Source of the DNA: Rhizocola hellebori
Lineage (GTDB): Bacteria > Actinomycetota > Actinomycetes > Mycobacteriales > Micromonosporaceae
DNA: 64,000 nucleotides
Assembly (NCBI RefSeq): GCF_016862955.1
Contig: NZ_BONY01000025.1
Span: forward strand, 62,001-126,000
Reading direction: 5' to 3'
The translations under genes were made by a program, and so were the position numbers. The first letter of the stretch is position 1; the number at the start of each line of letters is the position of its first letter. The notes under the pieces are model-generated. The model saw only the letters and a program-made list of their open reading frames with translations, ran no database searches and was not told the DNA's origin. Of the stretch, positions 9,179 through 20,634 are shown one piece after another.

Positions 9179-10260
9179 AAGGACTCCGCGAGTGGCTGGC
9201 CGCCAACGTGCCGCACCGCTTGCCATCGCTCGACACGGCGGCCGGCAACGAGGCGCACCGCGAGTGGGAAAGCAAGCTCTACGCGGCAGGATGGGCGGTG
9301 GTGACCTGGCCGGCCGAATATGGCGGGCAGGATGCGTCGCTGCACGACTGGCTGACCTTCGAGGAGGAATACTGGGCCGCCGACGCCCCGATCCGGGTCG
9401 GCCAGAATGGGCTGTTTCTCCTAGCTCCTACTCTCTTTTCCTTTGGTACCAAAGAACAGCGCGATCGCCTGCTGCCCCCGATGGCCCGAGCCGAGCAGGT
9501 CTGGGCGCAGGCGTGGTCGGAGCCCGAAGCCGGCAGCGATCTGGCGGCGATCAGGTCCACCGCCACCCGCGTCGACGGCGGATGGCTGCTGAACGGCCAG
9601 AAGACGTGGAGTTCCCGGGCCGCCTTCGCCGATCGCGCCTTCGGCCTGTTTCGCAGTGAGCCCGGCTCACAGCGGCACCGCGGCCTGACCTACCTCATGT
9701 TCGACCTGCGCGCCCAGGGCGTCACCGTGCGGCCCATCGCCCAGCTCAACGGCGAGCCCGGGTTCGCCGAGATATTCCTGGAGGCGGTCTTCGTACCGGA
9801 CGTCGACGTCATCGGCGAACCGGGCCAGGGCTGGCAGGTCGCCATGAGCACGACAAGCCACGAGCGTGGGCTGTCGCTGCGCAGCCCGGGGCGGTTCATC
9901 GCCGCCGCCGGCCGGTTGCTGGAACTCTGGCGCGAGCTCGGCGACCCGCGCGACACCGCGATGCGCGATCGGGTGGTCGACGCGTGGATCGGCGCACAGG
10001 CCTACCGATGGCACACCCATGCCACGGTCGACCGGCTCGCCTCCGGCGGGAAGCTGGGGGCCGAATCCAGTACAGGAAAAGTGTTCTGGTCAGAACTTGA
10101 TCTTAGCTTGCACGAGGCAGCGCTGGATCTGCTCGGGCCCACCCACGACGACCGCTGGACCGACGGCTACCTTTTCGCGCTGGCCGGGCCGATCTACGCG
10201 GGAACAAATGAGGTGCAGCGCAACGTGATTGCCGAACGCCTCCTGGGATTGCCACGATGA
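9175..10260 (+). CDS. fadE31: Acyl-CoA dehydrogenase FadE31
   Basis: A 361-residue acyl-CoA dehydrogenase from the GTG at 9175, which overlaps the previous stop (GTGA). The open frame extends upstream but lies inside the crotonase gene. Motifs are WSEPEAGSDLAAIR, LNGQKTWSS and the C-terminal GTNEVQRNVIAERLLGLPR. FadE31, FadE32 and FadE33 form heteromeric dehydrogenases in mycobacteria and act late in C/D-ring catabolism. The gene order here (31-32-33, all overlapping) is conserved with Rv3562-3564. Confidence 0.88.
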   Translation: MKGLREWLAANVPHRLPSLDTAAGNEAHREWESKLYAAGWAVVTWPAEYGGQDASLHDWLTFEEEYWAADAPIRVGQNGLFLLAPTLFSFGTKEQRDRLLPPMARAEQVWAQAWSEPEAGSDLAAIRSTATRVDGGWLLNGQKTWSSRAAFADRAFGLFRSEPGSQRHRGLTYLMFDLRAQGVTVRPIAQLNGEPGFAEIFLEAVFVPDVDVIGEPGQGWQVAMSTTSHERGLSLRSPGRFIAAAGRLLELWRELGDPRDTAMRDRVVDAWIGAQAYRWHTHATVDRLASGGKLGAESSTGKVFWSELDLSLHEAALDLLGPTHDDRWTDGYLFALAGPIYAGTNEVQRNVIAERLLGLPR

Positions 10261-11126
10261 CACCGTCTGCGCAGCAACGGGACTTCGCGGCGTCTCTCCA
10301 TGAGCTGCTCGCCGCGGCAGATACACCCTCAATGGCTCGCGCTTGGGGCCGCGGCGAGCACCCTTCGGGGCTGGCTCTCTGGCGTCAGCTGGCAAAGCTG
10401 GGGGTGACCGCCCTGGCCATTCCCGAGTCGCACGACGGGCTGGGGGCGACCGCGATGGATCTGGTGGTGGCCTTCGAGGAGCTTGGCCATCACGCCGTTC
10501 CCGGGCCGCTGGTCGAGTCGATCGCCGTGGCGCCGTTGCTCGCGCCCCCGCAATGGTTGCCACGACTCGCCTCTGGCGAGGTCATCGCGACCGTCGCGCC
10601 CTGGTATCTCGATGCCGACATCGCCGACCTCGTCCTCGGCGGGACGCCGGGCGCGCTGGCGGCCTGCGTCGACCGAACTCGCCGCCTGTTCCCCGCCGCC
10701 GGTGATCTCACCGAGCCCGCCTTCAACGCCGGCGTGCTGGCTTGTGCGGCGCAGCTTTCCGGCCTTGGCCGTGCGCTGCTGGAGATGTCGGTCTCCTATG
10801 CGAAGTCGCGAGTCCAATTCGGACAGCCGATAGGTCAGTTGCAAGCGATCAAACATCGGCTCGCAGAGGTGTTGATAGCGCTCGACTTCGCCCGCCCGCT
10901 GCTGTACGCGGCCGCCTTCTCCGGCACAGCCCGCGACATCTCCGCGGCGAAAGTGGCCTGTGGCGACGCCGCCTACCTCGCCGCGCGCACGGCGCTGCAG
11001 GTACACGGCGCGATCGGCTACACCGAGGAATTCGACCTGAGCATCTGGTTCAGCAAAGTCCGTGCCCTGGTCTCGGTCTGGGGCACCCCGGCCGAGCACC
11101 GCGCCCGGGTGATGGCGGCGCTATGA
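10257..11126 (+). CDS. fadE32: Acyl-CoA dehydrogenase subunit FadE32
   Basis: A 289-residue, shortened acyl-CoA dehydrogenase. Its start overlaps fadE31 and its stop overlaps fadE33 (ATGA both times). The middle beta-domain is poorly conserved and lacks the SEPxAGSD motif, while the helical C-terminal half (SYAKSRVQFGQPIGQLQAIK, then VHGAIGYTEEFDLS) is clear. This fits the known pattern in which a divergent FadE partners a complete one to make an alpha2beta2 enzyme. Confidence 0.85.
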   Translation: MTPSAQQRDFAASLHELLAAADTPSMARAWGRGEHPSGLALWRQLAKLGVTALAIPESHDGLGATAMDLVVAFEELGHHAVPGPLVESIAVAPLLAPPQWLPRLASGEVIATVAPWYLDADIADLVLGGTPGALAACVDRTRRLFPAAGDLTEPAFNAGVLACAAQLSGLGRALLEMSVSYAKSRVQFGQPIGQLQAIKHRLAEVLIALDFARPLLYAAAFSGTARDISAAKVACGDAAYLAARTALQVHGAIGYTEEFDLSIWFSKVRALVSVWGTPAEHRARVMAAL

Positions 11127-12013
11127 ACGAGTTGGACCTCCTTCGCGATGCGGTAAGAGCCCTGCTGACCAAGCGGCCCGAGCAGGCCTGGGAACGGCTC
11201 TGCACGGAGGTTGGCGTGGCCGGGCTGCTGATCCCGGCACGCTTCGGCGGCGCGGGCGCGGGCATGGCCGAAGCCTGCGTGGTGCTGGAGGAGCTGGGCC
11301 GGGTTCTCTCACCGGCACCGATGCTGTCGACTGTCATTGCCACCCAAGCGCTGCTGGCCACCGGCAACGAGGAGGCGTGCGCGCGGCTGCTGCCCGAAAT
11401 CGCTGTGGGGGCGTGCACTCCGACCCTGGTCTGGGATGATTTCGTCCTTCCCGGCGACCTGTTCTTCGTCGTCAGCGGCGGCCAGCTCTATGCGGCGCAG
11501 GCGGTTTCCACGCCCCTGCCGACAATGGACCACACCCGGCCGCTCATCGAGGTATACGTCCAACAGCGCGGGGAGGTGCTCGGGCCCTTCGACGCCGACC
11601 GGATGCGCGACCTGGCCTGCGTGGCGCTCGCCGCGGAACAGGTCGGCACCGCGGAGCAGGCGCTGGCGATCACCGTCGACTACGCCAAGACCAGAGTCCA
11701 ATTCGGACGGCCCATCGGTGCCTTCCAAGCCCTGCAACATCGCATGGCCGATCTCCACGTCCTGGTACAGACAGCGCGCTCGGCCTACCTGGCCGCCCTC
11801 GACGGCGACCCGCTCAGCGCCGCTGTCGCGAAGGTAACCTGCTCCGAGACGCTGCTCAAGGTGGCCGCCGAGATGATCCAGATCCATGGCGGAATTGGCA
11901 TCACCTGGGAACACGACGCCCATCGGTACTTCAAACGGGCGCACGGCAGCGCCGAGCTGTTCGGCCACCCCCGGCACCATGTCACACGGCTCGCCGGACA
12001 TGTGCTTGGCTAG
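11123..12013 (+). CDS. fadE33: Acyl-CoA dehydrogenase subunit FadE33
   Basis: A 296-residue acyl-CoA dehydrogenase-like subunit. It has a reduced middle domain and a recognisable C-terminal half (DYAKTRVQFGRPIGAFQALQ and IHGGIGITWEHDAHRYFKRA). The ATG at 11123 overlaps the fadE32 stop; the longer open frame upstream lies inside fadE32. It is a probable partner of FadE31 or FadE32 in HIP degradation and the last clearly assigned gene of the fadD3 operon. Confidence 0.85.
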   Translation: MNELDLLRDAVRALLTKRPEQAWERLCTEVGVAGLLIPARFGGAGAGMAEACVVLEELGRVLSPAPMLSTVIATQALLATGNEEACARLLPEIAVGACTPTLVWDDFVLPGDLFFVVSGGQLYAAQAVSTPLPTMDHTRPLIEVYVQQRGEVLGPFDADRMRDLACVALAAEQVGTAEQALAITVDYAKTRVQFGRPIGAFQALQHRMADLHVLVQTARSAYLAALDGDPLSAAVAKVTCSETLLKVAAEMIQIHGGIGITWEHDAHRYFKRAHGSAELFGHPRHHVTRLAGHVLG

Positions 12014-12018
12014 CGCCC

Positions 12019-12735
12019 ATGGATTACGCAGCACTGGTCCGTCCGGTCATCGACCGCGTCTACACCGGGGTCCGGGCGGCAGCCCGGCCTCGTACCCGTC
12101 AAGTGGTCGAAGAATTCGGGCTGGACCCCGGTTTCATCGTGAGCTTCTATTTCGGCCTGCTGGCCCGCCCGATGCCGGCTGAAGGCTTCGCGGCCGCGAG
12201 CTCCTACATCGATCCCGATATGACCGACGCGCTGGCGCAAGGCATCGCCACCGTCGATGAGTCCGGAGCGTGGCACCTCACCGACACCGGACGTCGCCTG
12301 GCGCTCGCCCTGCAGCGGGCGATAGGCGAAGGCGCGGAAGAATTCTGGGCCGTCAAGAACATCCCCACCATGCCGGGCCTGGACGCGCTTCCCCGGCTGG
12401 CCGACCTTCTCGGCAAGCTGCTCGCGGCTGGCGCGGCCTCGGGCGGTCCAGCCTTCTCGGCTCTCGCCCCGGTCTACGAACCCGCCGACGCATCGCTCGG
12501 GCTGCAGGTCACGAGCCGTCTCGGCGCGCTGCGCCACCATCGCGCCGATGCCCATCGCGCCGCGTGGGCCGCAGCCGGTCTGACGCTCGGCGAGCTTCGC
12601 GCTCTGCCCGCCGAAAGTGAACAGCGCCAGGCGATCGAAGCCGACACCAACCGCCGTGACGCGCCCATCTATGAGGCGCTCGATGAGGAAGAACGCTGGG
12701 AGTTCCTGGCCCTGCTCGGCGCCCTCCCCGGCTAG
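12019..12735 (+). CDS. Conserved hypothetical protein, all-helical/winged-helix-like
   Basis: A 238-residue protein that starts 5 nt after fadE33, so it is probably co-transcribed. I do not recognise a named family. The sequence is Ala/Leu-rich and helical, without signal peptide or membrane segment. A stretch near residues 75-105 (TDALAQGIATVDESGAW, then LTDTGRRLALAL) resembles the recognition helix and wing of MarR-like folds. Two tryptophans sit in FWAVKN and RWEFLALLG near the middle and end. It could be a regulator or ligand-binding helical protein. Confidence 0.6.
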   Translation: MDYAALVRPVIDRVYTGVRAAARPRTRQVVEEFGLDPGFIVSFYFGLLARPMPAEGFAAASSYIDPDMTDALAQGIATVDESGAWHLTDTGRRLALALQRAIGEGAEEFWAVKNIPTMPGLDALPRLADLLGKLLAAGAASGGPAFSALAPVYEPADASLGLQVTSRLGALRHHRADAHRAAWAAAGLTLGELRALPAESEQRQAIEADTNRRDAPIYEALDEEERWEFLALLGALPG

Positions 12736-12745
12736 CCGCCCGCCT

Positions 12746-13297
12746 TCATGCGGCCCGCATGCGTTCAAGCACTTGATTACCCAGCTCCTTCAGAGGCACC
12801 GCCAGCGAGACGTCGAAGGGGCTGTCTTTGCTGGTCACCTTCACGGTCACTACCGCGTTGTCATCGCGCATGACCAGCTGCCACGTGTCCGCCGAGGATG
12901 TCCATTTCACTTCATCGGCGGACACTCCGGCCTCCGCCTGTGCGGCTGATGGCAATCCCGCAGTTCGGGTATACCCGCCGATGGCGGCCTCTTCGGTGGG
13001 AAAGACGATGATCAGCAAGTTCACCGAGCCACCACTGCTAATAGAACGCTCTTGCGAGAAGTTGGCCTGGCAGGTGTGGCTGGGTATCTGCCCAGACGAC
13101 TGATCTTCGAATATGCCTATGGGCAAGAGAGGACCGTATTTGCCCGCGAACGCTTCCAGGTCCAATTTCTTGCAGAACCCCTCGGCCGGCGCGTGGTACG
13201 CCGGCTTCGCCACCGGTGCTGCGGGAGGAGGGTCACTCGGCGATGCGGCACAAGCGGAAGTCAGCAGGACCAGGGGGATGAGGATGGGGAGACGCAT
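12746..13297 (-). CDS. Putative secreted lipoprotein
   Basis: A 183-residue protein beginning MRLPILIPLVLLTSAC: a signal peptide with lipobox LTSAC, so the cysteine at residue 16 is probably lipidated. The Pro/Ala-rich linker (PSDPPPAAPVAKP) is typical of exported actinobacterial lipoproteins. The mature part has two further cysteines (FCKKLDL and HTCQANF) that could pair. The start at 13297 is chosen because it begins the signal peptide; an upstream in-frame extension is non-hydrophobic and overlaps hsaB. It resembles the small DUF3558-like lipoprotein class. Nothing ties its function to steroids. Confidence 0.7.
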   Translation of the reverse strand: MRLPILIPLVLLTSACAASPSDPPPAAPVAKPAYHAPAEGFCKKLDLEAFAGKYGPLLPIGIFEDQSSGQIPSHTCQANFSQERSISSGGSVNLLIIVFPTEEAAIGGYTRTAGLPSAAQAEAGVSADEVKWTSSADTWQLVMRDDNAVVTVKVTSKDSPFDVSLAVPLKELGNQVLERMRAA

Positions 13298-13310
13298 CGG
13301 GGCAGTGTAG

Positions 13311-16702
<3,392 letters not shown>

Positions 16703-16721
16703 AGAACCACTCCCACAAAAT

Positions 16722-16735
16722 TAGAACCTGTTCTA
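16722..16735. promoter_or_regulatory. KstR operator between hsaA and kshA
   Basis: TAGAACCTGTTCTA fits TnnAACnnGTTnnA perfectly and is almost fully palindromic. On the minus strand TCTAAT (16725 to 16720) overlaps the box as a possible hsaA -10. On the plus strand TAGTAT (16734-16739) overlaps the other end as a possible kshA -10. One repressor dimer could close both promoters. Confidence 0.88.
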
Positions 16736-16789
16736 GTATGCAAGAGTCGACTACTTGAGACAAGCAGTCAGCGATAGCTGGGAGGCCTG

Positions 16790-17920
16790 ATGAACGACCA
16801 GGACGGTGTCCGAACCATTGACGTCGGCCGCGTGCCGGCCAGGTTCGCGCGTGGCTGGCACTGCCTGGGCCTGGCCGACCGGTTCCGCGAGAACGGTCCA
16901 CACGCGATCCAGGCCTTCGGCACCAAGCTCGTCGTCTTCGCCGACGCGCAGGGCAAGCTGAACGTGCTTGACGCCTACTGCCGGCACATGGGCGGCGACC
17001 TGTCCATGGGCACGGTCAAGGGCGACTCGGTGGCCTGCCCTTTTCATGATTGGCGCTGGGGTGGCGACGGTAAATGCACCCTGGTGCCCTATGCCAACCG
17101 GGTCCCGCCGCGGGCTCGCACGCGGGCTTGGCTGACTCTTGAGCAAAACAAGCAGCTGTTCATCTGGAACGACCCGCAGGGCAACCCGCCGCCCGCGGAG
17201 GTCACCATCCCGCGCATCGAGGGCGCCTACGACGACGAGTGGAGCCAGTGGAGCTGGAACACCCTGCTCATCGAGGGGGCCAACTGCCGCGAGGTGATTG
17301 ACAACGTGGTGGACATGGCCCACTTCTTCTACATCCACTTCGCCTACCCCACCTACTTCAAGAATGTTCTGGAGGGGCACATCGCCTCGCAGTACATGGT
17401 GTCGAAGACGCGACCGGACATCATGACCGGCGCCGCCTACTCGGCTGCCCAGCTGCGCTCCGACGCCTCCTATTACGGGCCCTCCTACATGATTGACTAT
17501 CTCTGGCACGACTTTCGCGGCGTGCAGGTGGAGAGCGTCCTGATCAACTGCCACTACCCGATCACGCCGACCTCGTTCCTGCTGCAGTGGGGCGTGATCG
17601 TCAAGAAGCTTCCGGGTCTGAGCAAGGAGCAGGCCGACCGCGCGGCCGTCAAGTTCGCCGATAGCCTCACCATCGGCTTCGAGCAGGACGTCGAGGTTTG
17701 GAAGAACAAGACGCGCATCGACAACCCGCTGTTGTGCGCGGAGGACGGACCGGTCTATCAGCTGCGCAGGTGGTACGAGCAGTTCTACGTCGACGTGGAG
17801 AACGTCTCCGAAGAAATGGTGGCCCGCTTCGAGTTCGAGCTCGACACGACCCGGGCCAACGAGCACTGGCAGGCCGAGGTCGCCGAGAACCTCGCCCGCC
17901 GGGCGGCAGAGTCGGTTTGA
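16790..17920 (+). CDS. kshA: 3-ketosteroid 9alpha-hydroxylase oxygenase KshA
   Basis: A 376-residue Rieske non-haem iron oxygenase. It hydroxylates C9 of androstadienedione; with KstD action this opens ring B. The Rieske cluster ligands are Cys64, His66, Cys83 and His86. The mononuclear iron ligands are His178, His183 and Asp300. GGGAGG stands 6-11 nt before the ATG. The gene is followed by a small Cys-containing protein and the reductase KshB, so oxygenase and reductase are in one operon, whereas in M. tuberculosis they are apart. Confidence 0.95.
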   Translation: MNDQDGVRTIDVGRVPARFARGWHCLGLADRFRENGPHAIQAFGTKLVVFADAQGKLNVLDAYCRHMGGDLSMGTVKGDSVACPFHDWRWGGDGKCTLVPYANRVPPRARTRAWLTLEQNKQLFIWNDPQGNPPPAEVTIPRIEGAYDDEWSQWSWNTLLIEGANCREVIDNVVDMAHFFYIHFAYPTYFKNVLEGHIASQYMVSKTRPDIMTGAAYSAAQLRSDASYYGPSYMIDYLWHDFRGVQVESVLINCHYPITPTSFLLQWGVIVKKLPGLSKEQADRAAVKFADSLTIGFEQDVEVWKNKTRIDNPLLCAEDGPVYQLRRWYEQFYVDVENVSEEMVARFEFELDTTRANEHWQAEVAENLARRAAESV

Positions 17921-17924
17921 CGTC

Positions 17925-18167
17925 ATGGACCGCGCGGACTATCTACACGGCGGGCTGACGCCGGTGGAATGCGGGCGCTGCACGGCATCGGTACTGGTCA
18001 AGAAGCACAGCCTGCAACAGACCAGCGTGCAATGGAGCACCGAGGCGGTGCACAGGTGCGCGGAGTTCGCCATCGGTGACAGCGCCCAGATCCCGACCTG
18101 CCTCGCCCTGCGCGACAGCATCGAGCTCGCGGTCAAACTGGGCCGATTGGGCTTGCTCAATGGGTGA
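17925..18167 (+). CDS. 80-aa four-cysteine protein between KshA and KshB
   Basis: A short soluble protein with Cys16, Cys19 (ECGRC), Cys45 (HRCAEF) and Cys59 (TCLALR), and an amphipathic C-terminal helix. The spacing could bind a metal or a small Fe-S cluster. It starts 4 nt after the kshA stop and overlaps the kshB start by 8 nt, so it is translationally coupled to both. From memory, similar small proteins occur next to ketosteroid hydroxylase genes in other actinobacteria, but I know of no assigned function. It may help assemble or stabilise the KshAB iron centres. Confidence 0.75.
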   Translation: MDRADYLHGGLTPVECGRCTASVLVKKHSLQQTSVQWSTEAVHRCAEFAIGDSAQIPTCLALRDSIELAVKLGRLGLLNG

Positions 18168-19122
18168 GCGGGTGCGGGTGGCCGCGGTCATCGACGAGAC
18201 CGCCGAAGCGAAGTCCTTTGTGCTTGACCTGCCCCCGCATTGGACCTATCAGCCGGGCCAATTCGTGACCGTGCGGGTGGGCGAGGTCGCGCGCTGCTAT
18301 TCGCTTTGCAGCTCGCCCTTCACCGGCGAGCCGGCAAAGATCACCGTAAAGCGGATGCTCGGCGGCCACGGCTCCAACTGGCTCTGTGACAACGTTTCCC
18401 CGGGCACCGAGCTGGAGCTGCTGGCGCCGGGCGGGGTCTTCACCCCCGGCTCGCTCGACGACGACCTGCTGCTGTTCGCCGGGGGCAGCGGAATAACGCC
18501 GGTCATGTCCATTCTCAAGTCCGCGCTGCTTCGCGGCGCCGGCCAGGTGGCGCTTATCTACGCCAACCGGGATGAGCCGTCGATCATTTTTGCCCAGGAG
18601 CTGGCCGATCTCGCCGCGGCCCATCCCGGCCGGTTCCGGCTGATCCATTGGCTCGACTGCGATCACGGCCCGCCCACGGTGGCCGCGCTTCGCCAATTGA
18701 TTGAGCCATTTTCTGGGTACGAGAAGTTCGTCTGCGGTCCCGACCCGTACATGGCGGCGGTGCAGGAGGCGGTCGCCGGGTCCGTGCGCATCGAGCGGTT
18801 CGAGTCGTTGAGCGACAACCCTTTCGCCGAACAACCCAGCTCCGAGCGCACAGCCCGGGTGCGCGTCGCCATCGACGGGCAAAACTACGAGTTCGACTGG
18901 CCGGTGCGCACCAAACTGCTAGACCTGTTACTGAGCAAGGGAATCAACGCGCCCTACTCGTGTCGCCAGGGCACCTGCGCCGCGTGTGCCTGCCGGATCC
19001 TCAGCGGCGAGGTGAAGCTGCTCAACAACGAGATCCTCGAAGAGGAGGACTTCGCCGACAACTACATCCTCGCCTGCCAGGCCGTCCCGCTGACCGACGA
19101 TGTCTCGGTGACCTACAACTGA
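18160..19122 (+). CDS. kshB: 3-ketosteroid 9alpha-hydroxylase reductase KshB
   Basis: A 320-residue ferredoxin-NAD reductase. It has an N-terminal FAD-binding barrel (RCYSLCSSP near 46-53), an NAD-binding domain (FAGGSGITPVMS near 107-117) and a C-terminal plant-type 2Fe-2S domain with Cys268, Cys273, Cys276 and Cys306. It transfers electrons from NADH to KshA. The ATG at 18160 overlaps the end of the upstream small gene; the open frame further upstream lies within that gene. Confidence 0.93.
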   Translation: MGERVRVAAVIDETAEAKSFVLDLPPHWTYQPGQFVTVRVGEVARCYSLCSSPFTGEPAKITVKRMLGGHGSNWLCDNVSPGTELELLAPGGVFTPGSLDDDLLLFAGGSGITPVMSILKSALLRGAGQVALIYANRDEPSIIFAQELADLAAAHPGRFRLIHWLDCDHGPPTVAALRQLIEPFSGYEKFVCGPDPYMAAVQEAVAGSVRIERFESLSDNPFAEQPSSERTARVRVAIDGQNYEFDWPVRTKLLDLLLSKGINAPYSCRQGTCAACACRILSGEVKLLNNEILEEEDFADNYILACQAVPLTDDVSVTYN

Positions 19123-20612
19123 GCCGAGGCGTTGCGCCCGGCCCGGCGACCGGAAAAGACACAGTCTGCCAGCGACAATCCGCTCACGTAGGAGTTGGAG
19201 CAGATCCCGACCGCGTTGCGGCCCGCGGCGTAGAGGCCGGGGATCACCGAGCCGTTGGCCCGCTTCACACCGCCGGTCTTCTCGTCCACCACCAGCCCGC
19301 CGAGGGTCAGCATCGGCGCGGGGAAGCCGATCGTCGGCCTGATCGACATGTCGATCAGCGAATAAGGCGGATAAAGCGGCTTGACGTCGTCAAGCTCCTT
19401 CATCGTCGCCTCAAGTGCCTGCGCGTCTATCCCCGGCGTCCCCCGCTTGCGGGTCAGCAACAGGTACCACACCTGAAGCTTTTGGAACCAAAGGGTTTGC
19501 TCTTTCAACTGTTCCTTGGCTTCTTCGATGAGCACGTCATCGATCACGAGCCAGGCCTTGCCGCCGTTGCGGATGATGGCGTCCCCGATCGCGGCCCCGT
19601 AGCGGGTCTCGTCGCAGATGCGCTGACCGTTGCGGTCGACGAGCAGCCCGTCGAGCATGGCCGACGGCGGGGTCAGGAAGCGCCACACCGAAATCCTGTC
19701 CATGTGGGCGGTCGCCCCACCCACCGCGGCTCCCATATTGATCCCGCTGCCGTTGTCTCCCGGCGTGCCCAGGGGAAGGCCACCGCGATGACGTGGCGCG
19801 TGTTGGCGCATCATGTGGCGGTTGTTGACGAACCCTCCGGCCGCCAAGATCACACCTTTGCGCGCCATGATGGTGATGGTCTTCGCGCTGCGCCTATGCT
19901 CGAGCCATTCGACGACCTTATGCATCATCCGGCCGACCTTGGGCACATAGAGGAACGGTTTGGCAGACCAGCGATTCAGCACCCGATGCACGCGTCCACG
20001 GCGCAGCGCACGGCATTTGACGCCCACCACACGACCGGTCTCGTCGGTGACTAGCTGCTGCGCGGTGGTCTGGGTGAGCACCTCTATCCCTCTGCGCTGC
20101 ACCGACTCCGCAAGCTTGTCGAAGAACAGCCGCCCTGACGTGCCCTTGCCATAGGTGCGATGCCCTCGCGGCGCGGGCGTCGCGACCTCGGTGAACGCCT
20201 GCTCGCTGCCCGAGTAATAGAGGTAATAGTCGTTGTTCGGATAGGAGGTCTTGTAAGGACACAGGCTGCTGTCGAAGGGAACGCCTTGCTCCTCAAGCCA
20301 CTCAAGCATTCGCGGGCTCTCGCGGCAGAACTCGCCCAGCGTGTCGGCGGAGATCACGTTGTCGGTCTCGCGGCGCAGGTATTTGTACATGGCCTCATGG
20401 GTGTCCTCCACCCCGGCCTGCTCCTGCTGGCGCGTGCCACCGCCGGCGTAGACGACCCCGCCTGACAGCGCGGTGGCTCCACCCCCGCCGAACCTGTCGA
20501 TGATCAGGACTTCAGAGCCCTCGTCGGAGGCTTCGATCGCCGCGCAGGCGCCGGCGGCACCGAAACCAACCACCAGAACGTCGGTCTCAATCGTCGACCT
20601 TCCCTGGCTCAC
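19113..20612 (-). CDS. KstD-like FAD-dependent oxidoreductase (steroid dehydrogenase paralogue)
   Basis: A 499-residue flavoprotein of the succinate dehydrogenase/KstD family. The FAD motif is VVGFGAAGACAAIEA at the N-terminus, followed by ALSGGVVYAGGGT. The C-terminal flavin segment is GLYAAGRNAVGI then NSYVSGLSLAD. It is shorter than KstD and related to the KstD-like proteins of the Rv0785 type. The GTG at 20612 is chosen because it directly precedes the FAD domain and lies 6 nt after TATAAT. It is divergent from kstD with a shared KstR box, so it probably dehydrogenates a steroid intermediate; whether delta-1 or delta-4(5alpha) cannot be told. Its 3' end overlaps kshB by 10 nt. Confidence 0.8.
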   Translation of the reverse strand: MSQGRSTIETDVLVVGFGAAGACAAIEASDEGSEVLIIDRFGGGGATALSGGVVYAGGGTRQQEQAGVEDTHEAMYKYLRRETDNVISADTLGEFCRESPRMLEWLEEQGVPFDSSLCPYKTSYPNNDYYLYYSGSEQAFTEVATPAPRGHRTYGKGTSGRLFFDKLAESVQRRGIEVLTQTTAQQLVTDETGRVVGVKCRALRRGRVHRVLNRWSAKPFLYVPKVGRMMHKVVEWLEHRRSAKTITIMARKGVILAAGGFVNNRHMMRQHAPRHRGGLPLGTPGDNGSGINMGAAVGGATAHMDRISVWRFLTPPSAMLDGLLVDRNGQRICDETRYGAAIGDAIIRNGGKAWLVIDDVLIEEAKEQLKEQTLWFQKLQVWYLLLTRKRGTPGIDAQALEATMKELDDVKPLYPPYSLIDMSIRPTIGFPAPMLTLGGLVVDEKTGGVKRANGSVIPGLYAAGRNAVGICSNSYVSGLSLADCVFSGRRAGRNASAQL

Positions 20613-20618
20613 CCAAAA

Positions 20619-20634
20619 ATTATAACCTGTTCTA
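20619..20634. promoter_or_regulatory. KstR operator and divergent leaderless promoters of kstD and its paralogue
   Basis: TATAACCTGTTCTA at 20621-20634 fits the KstR consensus. On the minus strand a perfect TATAAT (20624 to 20619) overlaps the box and ends 6 nt before the GTG at 20612. On the plus strand TATAAC (20621-20626) ends 8 nt before the GTG at 20635, which directly follows the box. Neither start has a ribosome binding site. Confidence 0.8.

Noticed and set aside
16754-16764. CTTGAGACAAG palindrome upstream of kshA as a KstR2 box
   Set aside because: The half-sites are in the opposite order (CTTG-n3-CAAG) to the KstR2 consensus CAAG-n2-CTTG.
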